In this document: piece after piece, positions 16,643-25,997 of the stretch
How positions within the stretch are numbered: position 1 is the stretch's first letter
Layout: each line of letters opens with the position of its first letter
From: Lichenicola cladoniae
GTDB taxonomy: Bacteria; Pseudomonadota; Alphaproteobacteria; Acetobacterales; Acetobacteraceae
Direction of reading: 5' to 3'
Length of the DNA stretch: 64,000 nt
Assembly (NCBI RefSeq): GCF_013201075.1
Contig: NZ_CP053708.1
Location: 3,787,501-3,851,500 of the forward strand
Notes under the pieces: generated by a model
The model's input: the letters and a program-made list of their open reading frames with translations, nothing else
What the model was told of the DNA's origin: nothing
Database searches by the model: none
Made by a program: the position numbers and the translations under genes

Positions 16643-16667
16643 GCCCCCGGCGTGTTCCGCCGGGGGC
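16643..16667. terminator. Strong GC hairpin between convergent genes
   Basis: A perfect 10-bp stem (GCCCCCGGCG at 16643-16652 with CGCCGGGGGC at 16658-16667) has a 5-base loop, 16 bases after the reductase stop. Neither side has a long T run (the minus side has CCTTTCG), so termination efficiency is uncertain. It lies between two convergent stops and may serve both. Confidence 0.65.
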
Positions 16668-16677
16668 GTGATCCGGT

Positions 16678-17235
16678 CTAGGACGAGCTGGCCTTCTTGT
16701 GCTTCGTCCGGGTTGAGTGGGTCGACTTGCTGCTTCTGTGCGAGCTTTTCGAAGGCGTGGCGACATAGGGAGCCGGCGGCGGCGGCGGAAGCACGACGCC
16801 GGTCGCGTCCGCGAGTGCAGCAACCTGCAACGCCACGCGCGCATGGCCGGCGGTCGGGATGAGACTGACGGTGAAACCGTCCGGACCTGCGTAGGCAGTG
16901 GTCGCGGTATAATTCACCAGGGTCTGGTTGTTGTAATTATAGATGAACGCCTTGCCGTGCGCCGGCAGCGTCTGCAGCAGGAACGAGGCATAGGCGGTGC
17001 CATCCGGCTGCGATAGCGCGACGGTGCAGAGGCCATCGTCGGATCGCACGCTCATCTTCGCGCTACGCCCGGTCGGCCCGTTCACGATGGGGCTCACCGT
17101 GCAGACGGCGGACTGCTTCAGGTAGCCGAACGGATTCGGCGCAATGGCCGCGGCCGGCGCCGGCAATGGTTTCTGTGCACATCCGGTGATCAGGATGCCA
17201 GTCATCAACAGGGATGCAGCAGCTCGCACGTGCAC
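16678..17235 (-). CDS. Lipoprotein with basic Ser/Lys/His-rich C-terminal tail, unknown
   Basis: A 185-residue predicted lipoprotein: short basic N terminus, hydrophobic core and lipobox ITGC with Cys near residue 19. The middle (about 40-150) looks like a small beta-rich domain with two cysteines (AVCTVSP and GLCTVAL) that could form a disulfide. A Pro run (near 150) leads to a tail dominated by Ser, Lys, Thr and His. The GTG start at 17235 is supported by GGAG 7 bases upstream. I do not recognise a family. The tail may bind peptidoglycan or other polyanions, which is speculation. Confidence 0.7.
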   Translation of the reverse strand: MHVRAAASLLMTGILITGCAQKPLPAPAAAIAPNPFGYLKQSAVCTVSPIVNGPTGRSAKMSVRSDDGLCTVALSQPDGTAYASFLLQTLPAHGKAFIYNYNNQTLVNYTATTAYAGPDGFTVSLIPTAGHARVALQVAALADATGVVLPPPPPAPYVATPSKSSHRSSKSTHSTRTKHKKASSS

Positions 17236-17607
17236 TCGTCAGCTCCGAATTCTGGCAGCCCGCGACACGTGCGGGGGACAGTGCCATAAGCCAAAACCGA
17301 ACGCGGCGGAAGACCGGGAAACGTTATCGAAAATTTGCGACTCGGGGCGTTTTTGCGATGCTTGCCGGATGAGGGGCGGAGCGGTAAACCACCTCCGCTG
17401 CAAGATCGAAATGGTTTTCTGGACGTATCTCGTAGTGAATCAGCGCTTGCGGTGCAACTCCGCCACACTGGTCCCGGTCTTTGCCGTTGTGGCAGGGATA
17501 ATGCTTGCAGAACCGTCGTTTACGGCGTCATCCTCGCTTTATAGTTGAGGGAGGCCGTTGCTTCCCGCAGCACCTTCCTTGCCGCATGGCCCGGTCCGGA
17601 GAACACC
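17236..17607. other. Divergent intergenic region
   Basis: A 372-base region between the minus-strand lipoprotein and the plus-strand secreted protein. No gene is convincing; the open frames crossing it lack ribosome sites and family features. A -10-like TATAGT (17540-17545) could drive the plus-strand gene, leaving a leader of about 55 bases. Confidence 0.35.
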
Positions 17608-18186
17608 ATGTCTTTCCCTGTAGGGCGTATCGCGATGACGCCAAAATGTTCGCGGATACGGCAGTTGGGTCGCGCGACCATGGCCGGGGTGGTGGCGACC
17701 CTGCTAAGTAGCCAGGCGTTCGCAGCCGGCCAGTGCGGCATGTCGTCCGCCAGGCAGGCATTCGATGTGCAGGGCCTCAAGAGCGAGCTGATGGTCACCG
17801 CCCTCTCCTGCAACGTCCAGGATCGCTACAACGCGTTCGTCGAAAAATTCCGGCCGGACCTGACGGCACAGGAAGTGGCGCTGAACAGCTATTTCCGCAC
17901 GACCTATGGTCGCGGCGCCCAGACCGCGCATGACGACTACATCACCCAGCTCGCTAATGCGCAGTCGGAGCGAGGCCTGAAGGCCGGCGTGGCGTTCTGC
18001 CAGCAGCGGGTGAGCATGTTCGACGAGGTCGCGGTGCTCGAAAATGCGACGGATCTCGGCGGCTATGCCGAGGCCAAGGACATCGTCCAGCCTGCCAGCT
18101 ACGAGACCTGCGCCGCGCCGAGCTCGCTCAACCATCCGGCCCGCGTTCGTCATATTCGCGCCGTCAGAAGCAGCCACAAGGGCTGA
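17608..18186 (+). CDS. Secreted protein with conserved-looking cysteines, unknown
   Basis: A 192-residue exported protein. A long basic N region is followed by a hydrophobic core and a cleavage site near SQAFAAG. The mature part is about 150 residues, mainly helical in character, with four cysteines (GQCGMSS, LSCNVQD, AFCQQRV, ETCAAPS) that could form two disulfides in the periplasm. The start ATG has GGAG 7 bases upstream; an ATG further upstream at 17545 would add an implausible N terminus. It is followed by a strong terminator and so is monocistronic. I cannot assign a family. Confidence 0.7.
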   Translation: MSFPVGRIAMTPKCSRIRQLGRATMAGVVATLLSSQAFAAGQCGMSSARQAFDVQGLKSELMVTALSCNVQDRYNAFVEKFRPDLTAQEVALNSYFRTTYGRGAQTAHDDYITQLANAQSERGLKAGVAFCQQRVSMFDEVAVLENATDLGGYAEAKDIVQPASYETCAAPSSLNHPARVRHIRAVRSSHKG

Positions 18187-18214
18187 TCGATCTTCCCAGG
18201 GGTGGGGGTTTGTG

Positions 18215-18254
18215 GGGGGACCATGCGGTGACGCGTGGTCCCCCTTTCTGTTTT
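18215..18254 (+). terminator. Rho-independent terminator
   Basis: A 13-bp stem (GGGGGACCATGCG at 18215-18227 with CGCGTGGTCCCCC at 18232-18244, one T-G wobble) has a GTGA tetraloop and is followed by TTTCTGTTTT. A textbook intrinsic terminator for the secreted-protein gene upstream. Confidence 0.92.
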
Positions 18255-18300
18255 CCGGCCACCGGCACCGGACCGGCCAGAATGATGAATCGGGTCGTCC

Positions 18301-19671
18301 CTAGCCGGACGCCTGTTTACCTTCCTTCTTCTCCGGCAGCACGTGAACCTTCTGGCCTTCGGAGAGGTCGGTCGGCGGATTGACGATAACCTTCTCCGTG
18401 CCGTCCAGGCCTTCGCGGAGTTCGGCTTCGGTGCCGGTGTCGCGGGCGATGCTGATCGTGCGCATCGCCACCTTGCTGTCCTGGCCGACCACCGCGACGT
18501 GCAGGCCCGAGGCGTCGAAAATCAGCGCGGCATCCGGAACGACAACCACCGGCGCCGGGCGCGTCACGTCGAACGCCACCGTCACGAACAGGCCGGGCGT
18601 GAGATGGCCATCGCGATTGTCGATATCGACCTCGACCAGCATCGAGCGGGAGTTCTGCGCCAGCGAGACGGACGACCGCGACACCACCGCCTTGAATACC
18701 TGTCCTGGCAGTTCCGGGATCGTGACGTGCGCCGGCAATCCGGCATGGATGCCGGTGAATTGGCTTTGCGGCACATAGACCTGGCAACGCAGCAGGTCCT
18801 GCTGGTCGATGTGCAGCAACGCGGTGCCGGTGCTGGAGTCGCTCTGCACCAGGTTGCCGATATCCACATCCCGCTGGGTGATCACGCCGTCGAAAGGCGC
18901 CTTGACGTTCTCGAAGCCGGTCAGTGCCACCAGCCGGTCCACGCTGGCCTGCTGGGCCCGCACGTTGGCAACCGCAACGCCGATGCCCGCCTGGGCGGAT
19001 TTCACGCCGGTGCTGCTGACATTGTAGTTGGTGACCTGCGTGTCGCGGTTCTGCTTGGTATCCCAGCCCTCGCCCGCCAGGATCTGCGACCGGTTGCGAT
19101 TGACCAGGGCAAGCTTGGTGTTGGCATTGGCCTGGCCGAGGCTGGCCTTCGCCTGCTCCAACTGGGCCTGCATCTGGCCGAGTTGCGCCTGCGCCTGTTC
19201 CAGCTGCTGGTCCAGGTCCGGCGACGCGATCACGAGCAGCAGGTCGCCCTTCTTCACGTGGCTGCCGATATCGACCATGCGCTGGGTGACGTAACCGGTC
19301 GCACGCGCGAACAGGTCGGCGGACTCGAACGCCGCGGTCTGCCCGGGAAGCGATGTCGCGGTCAGGCTGGATGTCCGATGCGCACTGGCCACCTGCACAT
19401 CCGGCACCGAGGCCTGGGCATGCTTCAGTGTGTCGGATGCGTCGCTCGACTGGCGCCAATGCACATACACGCCCCAGCCGACCAGCAGCGCCAGCGGTAG
19501 CACCACATACAGCGCAAGCCGACGCCGCGGCGGCTTGGGTGGCGGCGCAGGCGGCTCCTGCTCCTGCTTCGGACCGGGCTTCCGGTCCGGATCCTGGCCC
19601 TGCTTGCGATCGGTTTCCGGCTTGTTCACGGACGTATGGTGGCCGCCATCGTCGTATTCGCGCGGGCTCAT
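18301..19671 (-). CDS. RND efflux periplasmic adaptor (membrane fusion protein)
   Basis: Periplasmic adaptor linking an inner-membrane RND pump to an outer-membrane channel. The 456-residue product has an unusually long charged N-terminal cytoplasmic stretch (about 50 residues rich in Pro, Lys, Gln), one membrane anchor (about 51-70) and a lipoyl half-motif (VDIGSHVKKGDLLLVI). A coiled coil rich in Gln/Ala follows (LEQAQAQLGQMQAQLEQAKA), then the second lipoyl half (VKAPFDGVITQRDVDIGNLV) and the beta-barrel. Its ATG overlaps the stop of the RND gene (ATGA), so the two are translated together. No TolC-type gene is nearby. Confidence 0.92.
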   Translation of the reverse strand: MSPREYDDGGHHTSVNKPETDRKQGQDPDRKPGPKQEQEPPAPPPKPPRRRLALYVVLPLALLVGWGVYVHWRQSSDASDTLKHAQASVPDVQVASAHRTSSLTATSLPGQTAAFESADLFARATGYVTQRMVDIGSHVKKGDLLLVIASPDLDQQLEQAQAQLGQMQAQLEQAKASLGQANANTKLALVNRNRSQILAGEGWDTKQNRDTQVTNYNVSSTGVKSAQAGIGVAVANVRAQQASVDRLVALTGFENVKAPFDGVITQRDVDIGNLVQSDSSTGTALLHIDQQDLLRCQVYVPQSQFTGIHAGLPAHVTIPELPGQVFKAVVSRSSVSLAQNSRSMLVEVDIDNRDGHLTPGLFVTVAFDVTRPAPVVVVPDAALIFDASGLHVAVVGQDSKVAMRTISIARDTGTEAELREGLDGTEKVIVNPPTDLSEGQKVHVLPEKKEGKQASG

Positions 19672-22600
19672 ACGTAGTCCTCCGGGCCGCGAACCGGCCC
19701 TGTGCGAAACAGGCTGTAGAGGAAGGGCACGAACAGCAGCGTCGAGCAGGTGCCGACGGTGATGCCGCCGATGACGGCACGTGCGAGGGCAGCGTTCTGT
19801 TCACCGCCCTGCCCCAGATCGAGTGCCATCGGGATCAGTCCCACCACCATCGCACCGGCCGTCATCAGGACCGGCCTGAGCCGTGCGTCGGCGGCCGCGA
19901 TCGCACCCTCGATTGCCGAGCACCCGGTTTCCTCGCGATGCTCCCGTGCGAACGTCACCAGCAGAATCGAGTTCGCGGACGCGACCCCCACGCTCATGAT
20001 CGCCCCCATCAGCGATGCGATCGAGAAGGTGGTGTGGGTGATGAACAGGCTGAGCACGATGCCGCAGAACACCAGCGGCAGCGCGCACAGCACCACGAAC
20101 GGGTCGCCCCAGTCCTGGTAGTTCAGCACCATCAGCAGGTAGACGGCGACCACCGCCACGAACAGCCCGATCTCGATATGCGAGAAGGCGCTGTTCATGC
20201 TCTCGATCTGCCCGCGCACGATGATCTTGTCGGGCGCCTGCAGGTGCTTCTGCTCCTCCTTGACGATGCGGTTGATGGCGCGTGCCGCCGAACCGAGGTC
20301 GGTATCCTGGACCGCGGCATAGACGTCGAAGGTCGGCTCGGTGTTGACGTGGCTCAGCACCGACTGCTCGATCCCGCGGTGGAAGGTGGCGACATTGCTC
20401 AGCAGGCTGACCGGCTGCGGGCCGTTGACGCCGCCATCGCCGGTGACCAGGGGCGTGTTGGCGATCTGGGCCAGGTTGTCGAGCCGATATTCGGGCGTCT
20501 GCACGGTGAGCTGCCAGGGAATTCCCGTCTTGGGGTCGGTCCAGAAGTTGGGGGCGACCTGGAAGCTGCCCGACAGTGAGATGTTGAGCTGGTTGGCAAT
20601 CTGCTGCTCGGTCAGCCCAAGTTCGGACGCGCGCTGCCGGTCGATCTCGGCCAGGAACTCGGGCGCATCCACGACCTGCTGCAGATGCACGTCGACCAGA
20701 CCCGGCAGCGTTTTAAGCCGCCGTTCCAGGGTTCGCGCCATCGCCAGGTCGACCGGACCATGCCGGCCATGCACCTGCACGTCGATCTGCGATGGCACCC
20801 CAAAATCGAGGATCTGGGTGATGATGTCGGCTGGCTGGAAGTAGAAGATGGTGTCCGGGAAGCGCTGGTGCAGCAGCACCCGCAACCGCTTGGTGACCTG
20901 GCTACCGCTGATTCCGGGCTTGAGGGTCGCCAGGATCTGGCCGTCGGAATAGGACACGAACGTGCCGTCGTTGAAGGCAAGATTATAGTTCACCGAGGGC
21001 AGGCCGATATTGTCGAGCACGGTCACCACGTTCGACGCCCCCTTGGAGTCCTGGCCCGCGACTTCGCGCATGGTGTCCTCGACCCGGCTGAACAGCTTCG
21101 CCGCCTCCTCGATCCGGGTTCCGGACCTGGCGCGAACATGCAGGGTAATCTGGCCGCTCTCGATCGCCGGGAAATAGTCCTCGCCGAGAAACGGGAACAG
21201 GCAGCCGCACACCACCAGCACGACGCCCACCACCGCGCCGGTGAGCACGCGGCGCTCCAGGACGACATGGAGCAGGCCAAGATAGCGGCTGTGGAACCGG
21301 CCGAAGCCGCGCTCGAAGCCGGCATGGATGCGGCTGAACAGGCCGGGCTTGCTTCTGTCCTGGTCCGGCTTCTCCTTCTCCTCTTCCCGGCGCTTGTGCT
21401 CGGGCGCCACCAGCACGTCGATCAGGATCGGCACCAGGGTGCGTGAGAGCACGTAGGAGGCGAGCATGGCGAACACCACCGCCAACGCCTGCGGGGTGAA
21501 GATGTATTTTGGCGCGCCGACCAGGAACAGCACCGACACGAACGCCGAGCAGATCGACAGGGTCGAGATGAGCGTCGGCTTGGCGATGGCCGAAGCGCCC
21601 TCGACCACGCTCTCGCGGAAACCCTTTCCGGTTTCCATCACCCGGTAGGTATTCTCGATCGCCACCGTCGCGTCATCGACCAGGATGCCGACTGCCAGCG
21701 CCAGCCCGCCCAGGGTCATGACGTTCATGGTCTCGCCCATCGCCGCCAGCACCGCGAGCGAGCTCAGCACCGCCAGCGGGATCGACACCAGCACCACCAG
21801 GGTCGCCCGCCACGATCCCAGGAACAGCAGGATCATCAGCCCGGTCAGCGCCGCCGCGATCAGGCCTTCCTCGGCCACGTCCCTGATCGCCTCGGAGACG
21901 AACACCGACTGGTCGAACAGCGAGACGATGTGGATGTCCTTGGGCGCCGCCGCGATGATGCCCGGCAGCATCGACTTCACCGTGTTGACGATGTCGATCG
22001 TGGAGGTCGAGCCGTTCTTGAGCACCGGCAGCAGCAGGCCGTTCTGGCCGTTCACATGCACCATGTTCTGCTGCGGCGGCCCGCCCGCCCTGGCCCAGCC
22101 GATGTCGCGCAACAGGATCGGCGAGCCGTTCACCAGCTTGATCGGGATGGTGTTCAGCGCATCCAGCACCTTGGGCAGGGTGTTCATCCGCATGATGAAC
22201 TGGGTCTGGCCCAGCTTGGCGAGACCGGACGGCACGGTCAGGCTCTGCGCGTTGACCGCCGTCACCACCTGCATGGGCGTCAGCCCGTAGGCCTGCATCG
22301 CATGCGGATCGAGGTCGATCATCACCTGCTCGGGCACGCCGCCGTAGGGCGGCGGCATGGTGGAGCCGGGCGTGGTCTGCAGGGTCGAGCGCAGCCGGAA
22401 GCGGACGTAATTATACACGTCGGCCTGGCTTTCGACCTCGGAGGTCGCCGCGATCTGGATCACCGGCACCGAGGATGCCGAGAACCGGATCACGATCGGC
22501 GGCTGAATGCCGGGCGGAAGCAGGCCGCGAATGGCGTTGGTCGCCGAACTCACCTGGCTGAGCGCCAGGCTGATATCGATGCCGGGCTGGAAATACACCT

Positions 22601-22877
22601 TGGTGATGGTGATGCCCTGGAGGGTCGTGCTCTCCATGTCGCGTATGCCCACGACATTGTTGGACAGGGCCAGCTCGTTGTACGAGGTGACCTGGTTCTG
22701 CATGTCCGGCGTATCCAGGCCGGTGTAGGTCCATATGATGGTAACAACCGGGATGTTGACGTCGGGCAGCACGTCCTTAGGCATGACGATGGCTGCACCG
22801 CCACCGGCGAGCATGATCAGGACCGCCATCACATAGAAGGTGATGCGGTATTTCAGGGCAAACTTGACCAGACCCAC
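19668..22877 (-). CDS. RND efflux transporter permease
   Basis: Inner-membrane proton-driven pump of the AcrB/MdtB superfamily. The 1069-residue product begins with a cytoplasmic end and a first membrane helix (YRITFYVMAVLIMLAGGG). Two large periplasmic porter regions and twelve expected membrane helices follow, with the RND signature around GLALAVGILVDDATVAIEN; the two Asp there are the proton-relay residues. The start is a GTG with GGGAG about 9 bases upstream. A charged insert (KRREEEKEKPDQDRSKP) lies mid-protein between the two repeats. The substrate cannot be deduced. It is divergent from parE across 167 bases. Confidence 0.93.
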   Translation of the reverse strand: MGLVKFALKYRITFYVMAVLIMLAGGGAAIVMPKDVLPDVNIPVVTIIWTYTGLDTPDMQNQVTSYNELALSNNVVGIRDMESTTLQGITITKVYFQPGIDISLALSQVSSATNAIRGLLPPGIQPPIVIRFSASSVPVIQIAATSEVESQADVYNYVRFRLRSTLQTTPGSTMPPPYGGVPEQVMIDLDPHAMQAYGLTPMQVVTAVNAQSLTVPSGLAKLGQTQFIMRMNTLPKVLDALNTIPIKLVNGSPILLRDIGWARAGGPPQQNMVHVNGQNGLLLPVLKNGSTSTIDIVNTVKSMLPGIIAAAPKDIHIVSLFDQSVFVSEAIRDVAEEGLIAAALTGLMILLFLGSWRATLVVLVSIPLAVLSSLAVLAAMGETMNVMTLGGLALAVGILVDDATVAIENTYRVMETGKGFRESVVEGASAIAKPTLISTLSICSAFVSVLFLVGAPKYIFTPQALAVVFAMLASYVLSRTLVPILIDVLVAPEHKRREEEKEKPDQDRSKPGLFSRIHAGFERGFGRFHSRYLGLLHVVLERRVLTGAVVGVVLVVCGCLFPFLGEDYFPAIESGQITLHVRARSGTRIEEAAKLFSRVEDTMREVAGQDSKGASNVVTVLDNIGLPSVNYNLAFNDGTFVSYSDGQILATLKPGISGSQVTKRLRVLLHQRFPDTIFYFQPADIITQILDFGVPSQIDVQVHGRHGPVDLAMARTLERRLKTLPGLVDVHLQQVVDAPEFLAEIDRQRASELGLTEQQIANQLNISLSGSFQVAPNFWTDPKTGIPWQLTVQTPEYRLDNLAQIANTPLVTGDGGVNGPQPVSLLSNVATFHRGIEQSVLSHVNTEPTFDVYAAVQDTDLGSAARAINRIVKEEQKHLQAPDKIIVRGQIESMNSAFSHIEIGLFVAVVAVYLLMVLNYQDWGDPFVVLCALPLVFCGIVLSLFITHTTFSIASLMGAIMSVGVASANSILLVTFAREHREETGCSAIEGAIAAADARLRPVLMTAGAMVVGLIPMALDLGQGGEQNAALARAVIGGITVGTCSTLLFVPFLYSLFRTGPVRGPEDYV

Positions 22878-23044
22878 AGTCGGCGCTCCCGTCCGGCCAC
22901 AACGATGGAGCAGGATGTTGCAACACGGCGCGGTGACAACAAGCCAGCAGGCAAACGTATTCGCATCAAAAGGTAACAGCTATATCCATCGGCCTTCGGT
23001 CTCGCAGGGTTGACTTGGATGCAGCAGGGGAGTGAGAACCAATC

Positions 23045-25108
23045 ATGAACGACCTGTTCTCACCCGTGCCACGCAAGCCTCGCGGCGGCGCGCAGCCAGC
23101 TGCCACGCCGGCGACGCGGAAGCCGGCCGCCGCCCTGCCGTCCGGCACGGGTGCAGCGGACGCCAGCTACTCGGCACGCGATATCGAGGTGCTCGAAGGG
23201 CTGGAGCCGGTTCGGCGCCGCCCCGGCATGTATATCGGCGGCACCGACGAGAATGCGCTGCACCACCTGGCGGCCGAGATCATCGACAACGCGATGGACG
23301 AGGCCGTCGCCGGCCATGCCACAACCATTGAGGTCTCGCTCGAGGCCGGCAACCGGCTGACCGTGCGCGACAACGGCCGCGGCATCCCGGTCGACGCGCA
23401 CCCTAAATTCCGCGACCGGTCGGCGCTCGAGGTCATTTTCACCACCCTGCACTCGGGCGGAAAGTTCTCGGGCAAGGCCTACGCGACGTCGGGCGGCCTG
23501 CACGGGGTCGGCTCCTCGGTGGTGAATGCGCTGTCGTCGCTGCTCGAGGTGGAGGTGGCGCGGGATCGTGCGGTCTGGCGGCAGTCGTACGAACGCGGCA
23601 AGCCGATGGGCAGGCTGGAAAAGGTCGGCGCCACCCAGAACCGGCGCGGCACCCAGATCAGCTTCATCCCGGACACCGAGATCTTCGGGCCGATCATCTT
23701 CTCGGCGGCGCGTCTGTACCGCTTCTGCCGGTCCAAGGCGTTCCTGTTCCGCGGCGTCACGATTCGCTGGGAGTGCGAGCCGAGCCTGCTCAAGGGCGCC
23801 GACATTCCCGAGGCGGCGGTGCTGCACTTTCCGGGTGGCCTCGCCGACAGCCTGCGCGACGAACTCGACGACAAGGCAACGCTGCTGTTCGACCTCTGGT
23901 CGGGCGAGGCCGATCTGCCGGCCAGCCCGGACGGTGCCCAGACCGGGCGCGTCGAGTGGGCACTGGCCTGGCTGGAGTCAGGCGAGGCGGCGCTGGCTTC
24001 GTTCTGCAACACCATCCCAACCCCGTTGGGCGGCACCCACGAGACCGGGTTCCGCAACGCGCTGATCAAGGGCCTGCGCAACTGGGGCGAACAGCGGAGC
24101 AACAAGCGGGCGCAGCAGGTGACCGCCGAGGATCTGCTCGGCGCCGTCGCGGCCAAGCTGTCGGCGTTCATCCGCGAGCCGCAATTCCAGGGCCAGACCA
24201 AGGAGAAGCTGACCAACGTCGAGGCGACCCGTTTGGTCGAGACCGCGCTGCGCGATCGTTTCGACCATTGGCTGGCCGGCCATCCGGCGCAGGCCGACGC
24301 GCTGCTGGCGGCGATCATCGAACGCGCCGAGGAGCGGCTGCGGCGCCGCGACCTCAAGGACACCCCGCGCAAGACCGCGACCCGCCGGCTGCGCCTGCCC
24401 GGCAAGCTGACCGACTGCACCCGCGAGAATGCCGCGGAGACCGAGATCTTCCTGGTCGAAGGCGACAGCGCCGGCGGTTCGGCCAAGCAGGCGCGCAACC
24501 GCGAAACCCAGGCGGTGCTGCCGTTGCGCGGCAAGATCCTGAACGTCGCCAGCGCCTCGGCCGAAAAGCTGCGCGGCAACCAGGAGCTGAAGGACCTGAT
24601 GGAAGCGCTCGGCTGTGGCCAGGGCGCGCGCTACGAGGAGAGCAAGCTGCGCTACGGGCGCGTCATCATCATGACCGACGCGGACGTGGACGGCGCCCAT
24701 ATCGCCTCGCTGCTGATGACCTTCTTCTATCGGGAGCTTCCCGAGCTGATCCAGGGCGGTCACCTGCATCTGGCACAGCCGCCTCTGTATCGGCTGACCC
24801 AGGGGGCGAAGACGGTCTATGCGATGAACGACCGGGATCGCGAGCGGAAGCTCAAAACCGGCTTCAAGGCCGGTACCAAGATCGAGGTCAGCCGGTTCAA
24901 GGGCCTGGGCGAGATGCCGCCGGCCGATCTCAAGCGTACCACGATGGACCCGGCGCACCGCACCCTGCTGAAGGTGATCGCGGCCCACGAGGATCGCGAG
25001 GCGACCGACGAGCGGGTCGAGAGCCTGATGGGTCGGCGTCCGGAATTGCGGTTCCAGTTCATCCAGGAAAACGCCAACGCGACGTCCGAGGCGCTCCTCG
25101 ACATCTGA
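23045..25108 (+). CDS. parE: DNA topoisomerase IV subunit B
   Basis: ATPase subunit of topoisomerase IV, which decatenates daughter chromosomes. The 687-residue product has a GHKL ATPase domain (EIIDNAMDEAV, DNGRGIPVD, GGLHGVGSSVVNAL) and a TOPRIM domain with EGDSAGGSAKQARN near residue 470. The later acidic triad is MTDADVDGAHI. ParE rather than GyrB is favoured by the length, by a 45-residue disordered N terminus rich in Pro/Ala and by the motif YIGGTDENALHHL. The partner parC is not in the window. A short GATCGCC/GGCGATC hairpin (25107-25125) overlaps the stop codon. Confidence 0.93.
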   Translation: MNDLFSPVPRKPRGGAQPAATPATRKPAAALPSGTGAADASYSARDIEVLEGLEPVRRRPGMYIGGTDENALHHLAAEIIDNAMDEAVAGHATTIEVSLEAGNRLTVRDNGRGIPVDAHPKFRDRSALEVIFTTLHSGGKFSGKAYATSGGLHGVGSSVVNALSSLLEVEVARDRAVWRQSYERGKPMGRLEKVGATQNRRGTQISFIPDTEIFGPIIFSAARLYRFCRSKAFLFRGVTIRWECEPSLLKGADIPEAAVLHFPGGLADSLRDELDDKATLLFDLWSGEADLPASPDGAQTGRVEWALAWLESGEAALASFCNTIPTPLGGTHETGFRNALIKGLRNWGEQRSNKRAQQVTAEDLLGAVAAKLSAFIREPQFQGQTKEKLTNVEATRLVETALRDRFDHWLAGHPAQADALLAAIIERAEERLRRRDLKDTPRKTATRRLRLPGKLTDCTRENAAETEIFLVEGDSAGGSAKQARNRETQAVLPLRGKILNVASASAEKLRGNQELKDLMEALGCGQGARYEESKLRYGRVIIMTDADVDGAHIASLLMTFFYRELPELIQGGHLHLAQPPLYRLTQGAKTVYAMNDRDRERKLKTGFKAGTKIEVSRFKGLGEMPPADLKRTTMDPAHRTLLKVIAAHEDREATDERVESLMGRRPELRFQFIQENANATSEALLDI

Positions 25109-25302
25109 TCGCCAGGGTGGCGATCGGGTTTGAGGGGGTTACCGGCCCGGCCAACCCGGACATGCCGCGGGTTCGCAGCGGTCGCCTCGTCGTGGATCAC
25201 CCACTGCCGACATCCTGACGCCGCGCAGGAAACACCCGCCCGCCACGACATCGCGTCGCCGGGGTGAACACGATCGCGCTTGCATGCTCTAGGATGAGCC
25301 GG

Positions 25303-25899
25303 ATGATCTGTCGCACCCTCGCCTCCGTCCTTGCTGCGTCCATCGCGGTTCCGCTGACCGGCTGCATTGCCCGTGGCAACAGCCGGATCACCAACGTCAT
25401 CCCGGTGCCGCTGCAGGAGGGCGCCAACCTGGTGCCGCACCTGGCCCCGGATGGACGCCAGGGGCTGGTGGTCCAGGCGCGGGAGCCGGATATCGGCCAT
25501 ACCCGCCTGATCATGACCATGCTCCCGCGTGCGGAGGGGATGCGTGGCTGGGACGTGGTCGCGATGGATGCGGCCGATGGCTCGCGCATGCCGACCATCG
25601 ATAATCGCGGCCGGTCGGTGGTGTTTGCCCGCGCCAAGGTGTCCGGCATCCCAGCCACACTCCTGTTCGTCACCTCCGCCGATACCGCCGACACGGCATC
25701 GCCGGGCAGCCCGCATCGGATGCTGATCAGGACCATGCGGCTGCGGACGGATGAGACCTCGGCCCATTTCGAGTCGATCGCCACCGAGACCACGCGTGGT
25801 CGCTATTGCAGCTTCACCGACGCGCTGGCCGCGACATACCGGCTGGCCCTGCCGGAGGATGGTGCTGCCGACAGCCGGTGTGATCCGCCGGGTTCGTGA
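25303..25899 (+). CDS. Predicted lipoprotein, unknown function
   Basis: A 198-residue exported protein with a type II signal: MICRTLA, a hydrophobic stretch and lipobox LTGC. The mature part contains HLAPDGRQGLVVQARE and later RGRSVVFARAK, which resemble the repeated strands of WD/TolB-like beta-propeller lipoproteins, but only one or two such units are present. The start chosen has AGGA 8 bases upstream; in-frame starts at 25294 (ATG) and 25264 (GTG) are possible. It stands alone between parE and the tiny ORF at 25998. Confidence 0.6.
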   Translation: MICRTLASVLAASIAVPLTGCIARGNSRITNVIPVPLQEGANLVPHLAPDGRQGLVVQAREPDIGHTRLIMTMLPRAEGMRGWDVVAMDAADGSRMPTIDNRGRSVVFARAKVSGIPATLLFVTSADTADTASPGSPHRMLIRTMRLRTDETSAHFESIATETTRGRYCSFTDALAATYRLALPEDGAADSRCDPPGS

Positions 25900-25932
25900 A
25901 CCGGGCTCGCCCGGCAAACCTATTTCTATCAC

Positions 25933-25962
25933 TTGCGAATCGCGACGGGACGATTGTAGGCT
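25933..25962 (+). promoter_or_regulatory. Possible promoter of the 24-codon ORF
   Basis: TTGCGA (25933-25938) and TAGGCT (25957-25962) with an 18-base spacer form a weak but plausible promoter. It would start RNA near 25968, about 30 bases before the GTG. The -10 matches only three consensus bases, so this is tentative. Confidence 0.3.
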
Positions 25963-25997
25963 CGGCTTATCGAATTCAACTGAGAGGAGGTGATCCA

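Noticed and set aside
23045-25108. Reading the topoisomerase gene as gyrB
   Set aside because: The length (687 residues), lack of the GyrB insert and the family-specific N-terminal motif fit ParE better.
25985-25997. Fragment of an rRNA gene (match to the end of 16S)
   Set aside because: The match is 13-14 bases in the complementary sense, ending where a start codon is correctly spaced. It fits a ribosome-binding site, not an rRNA remnant.
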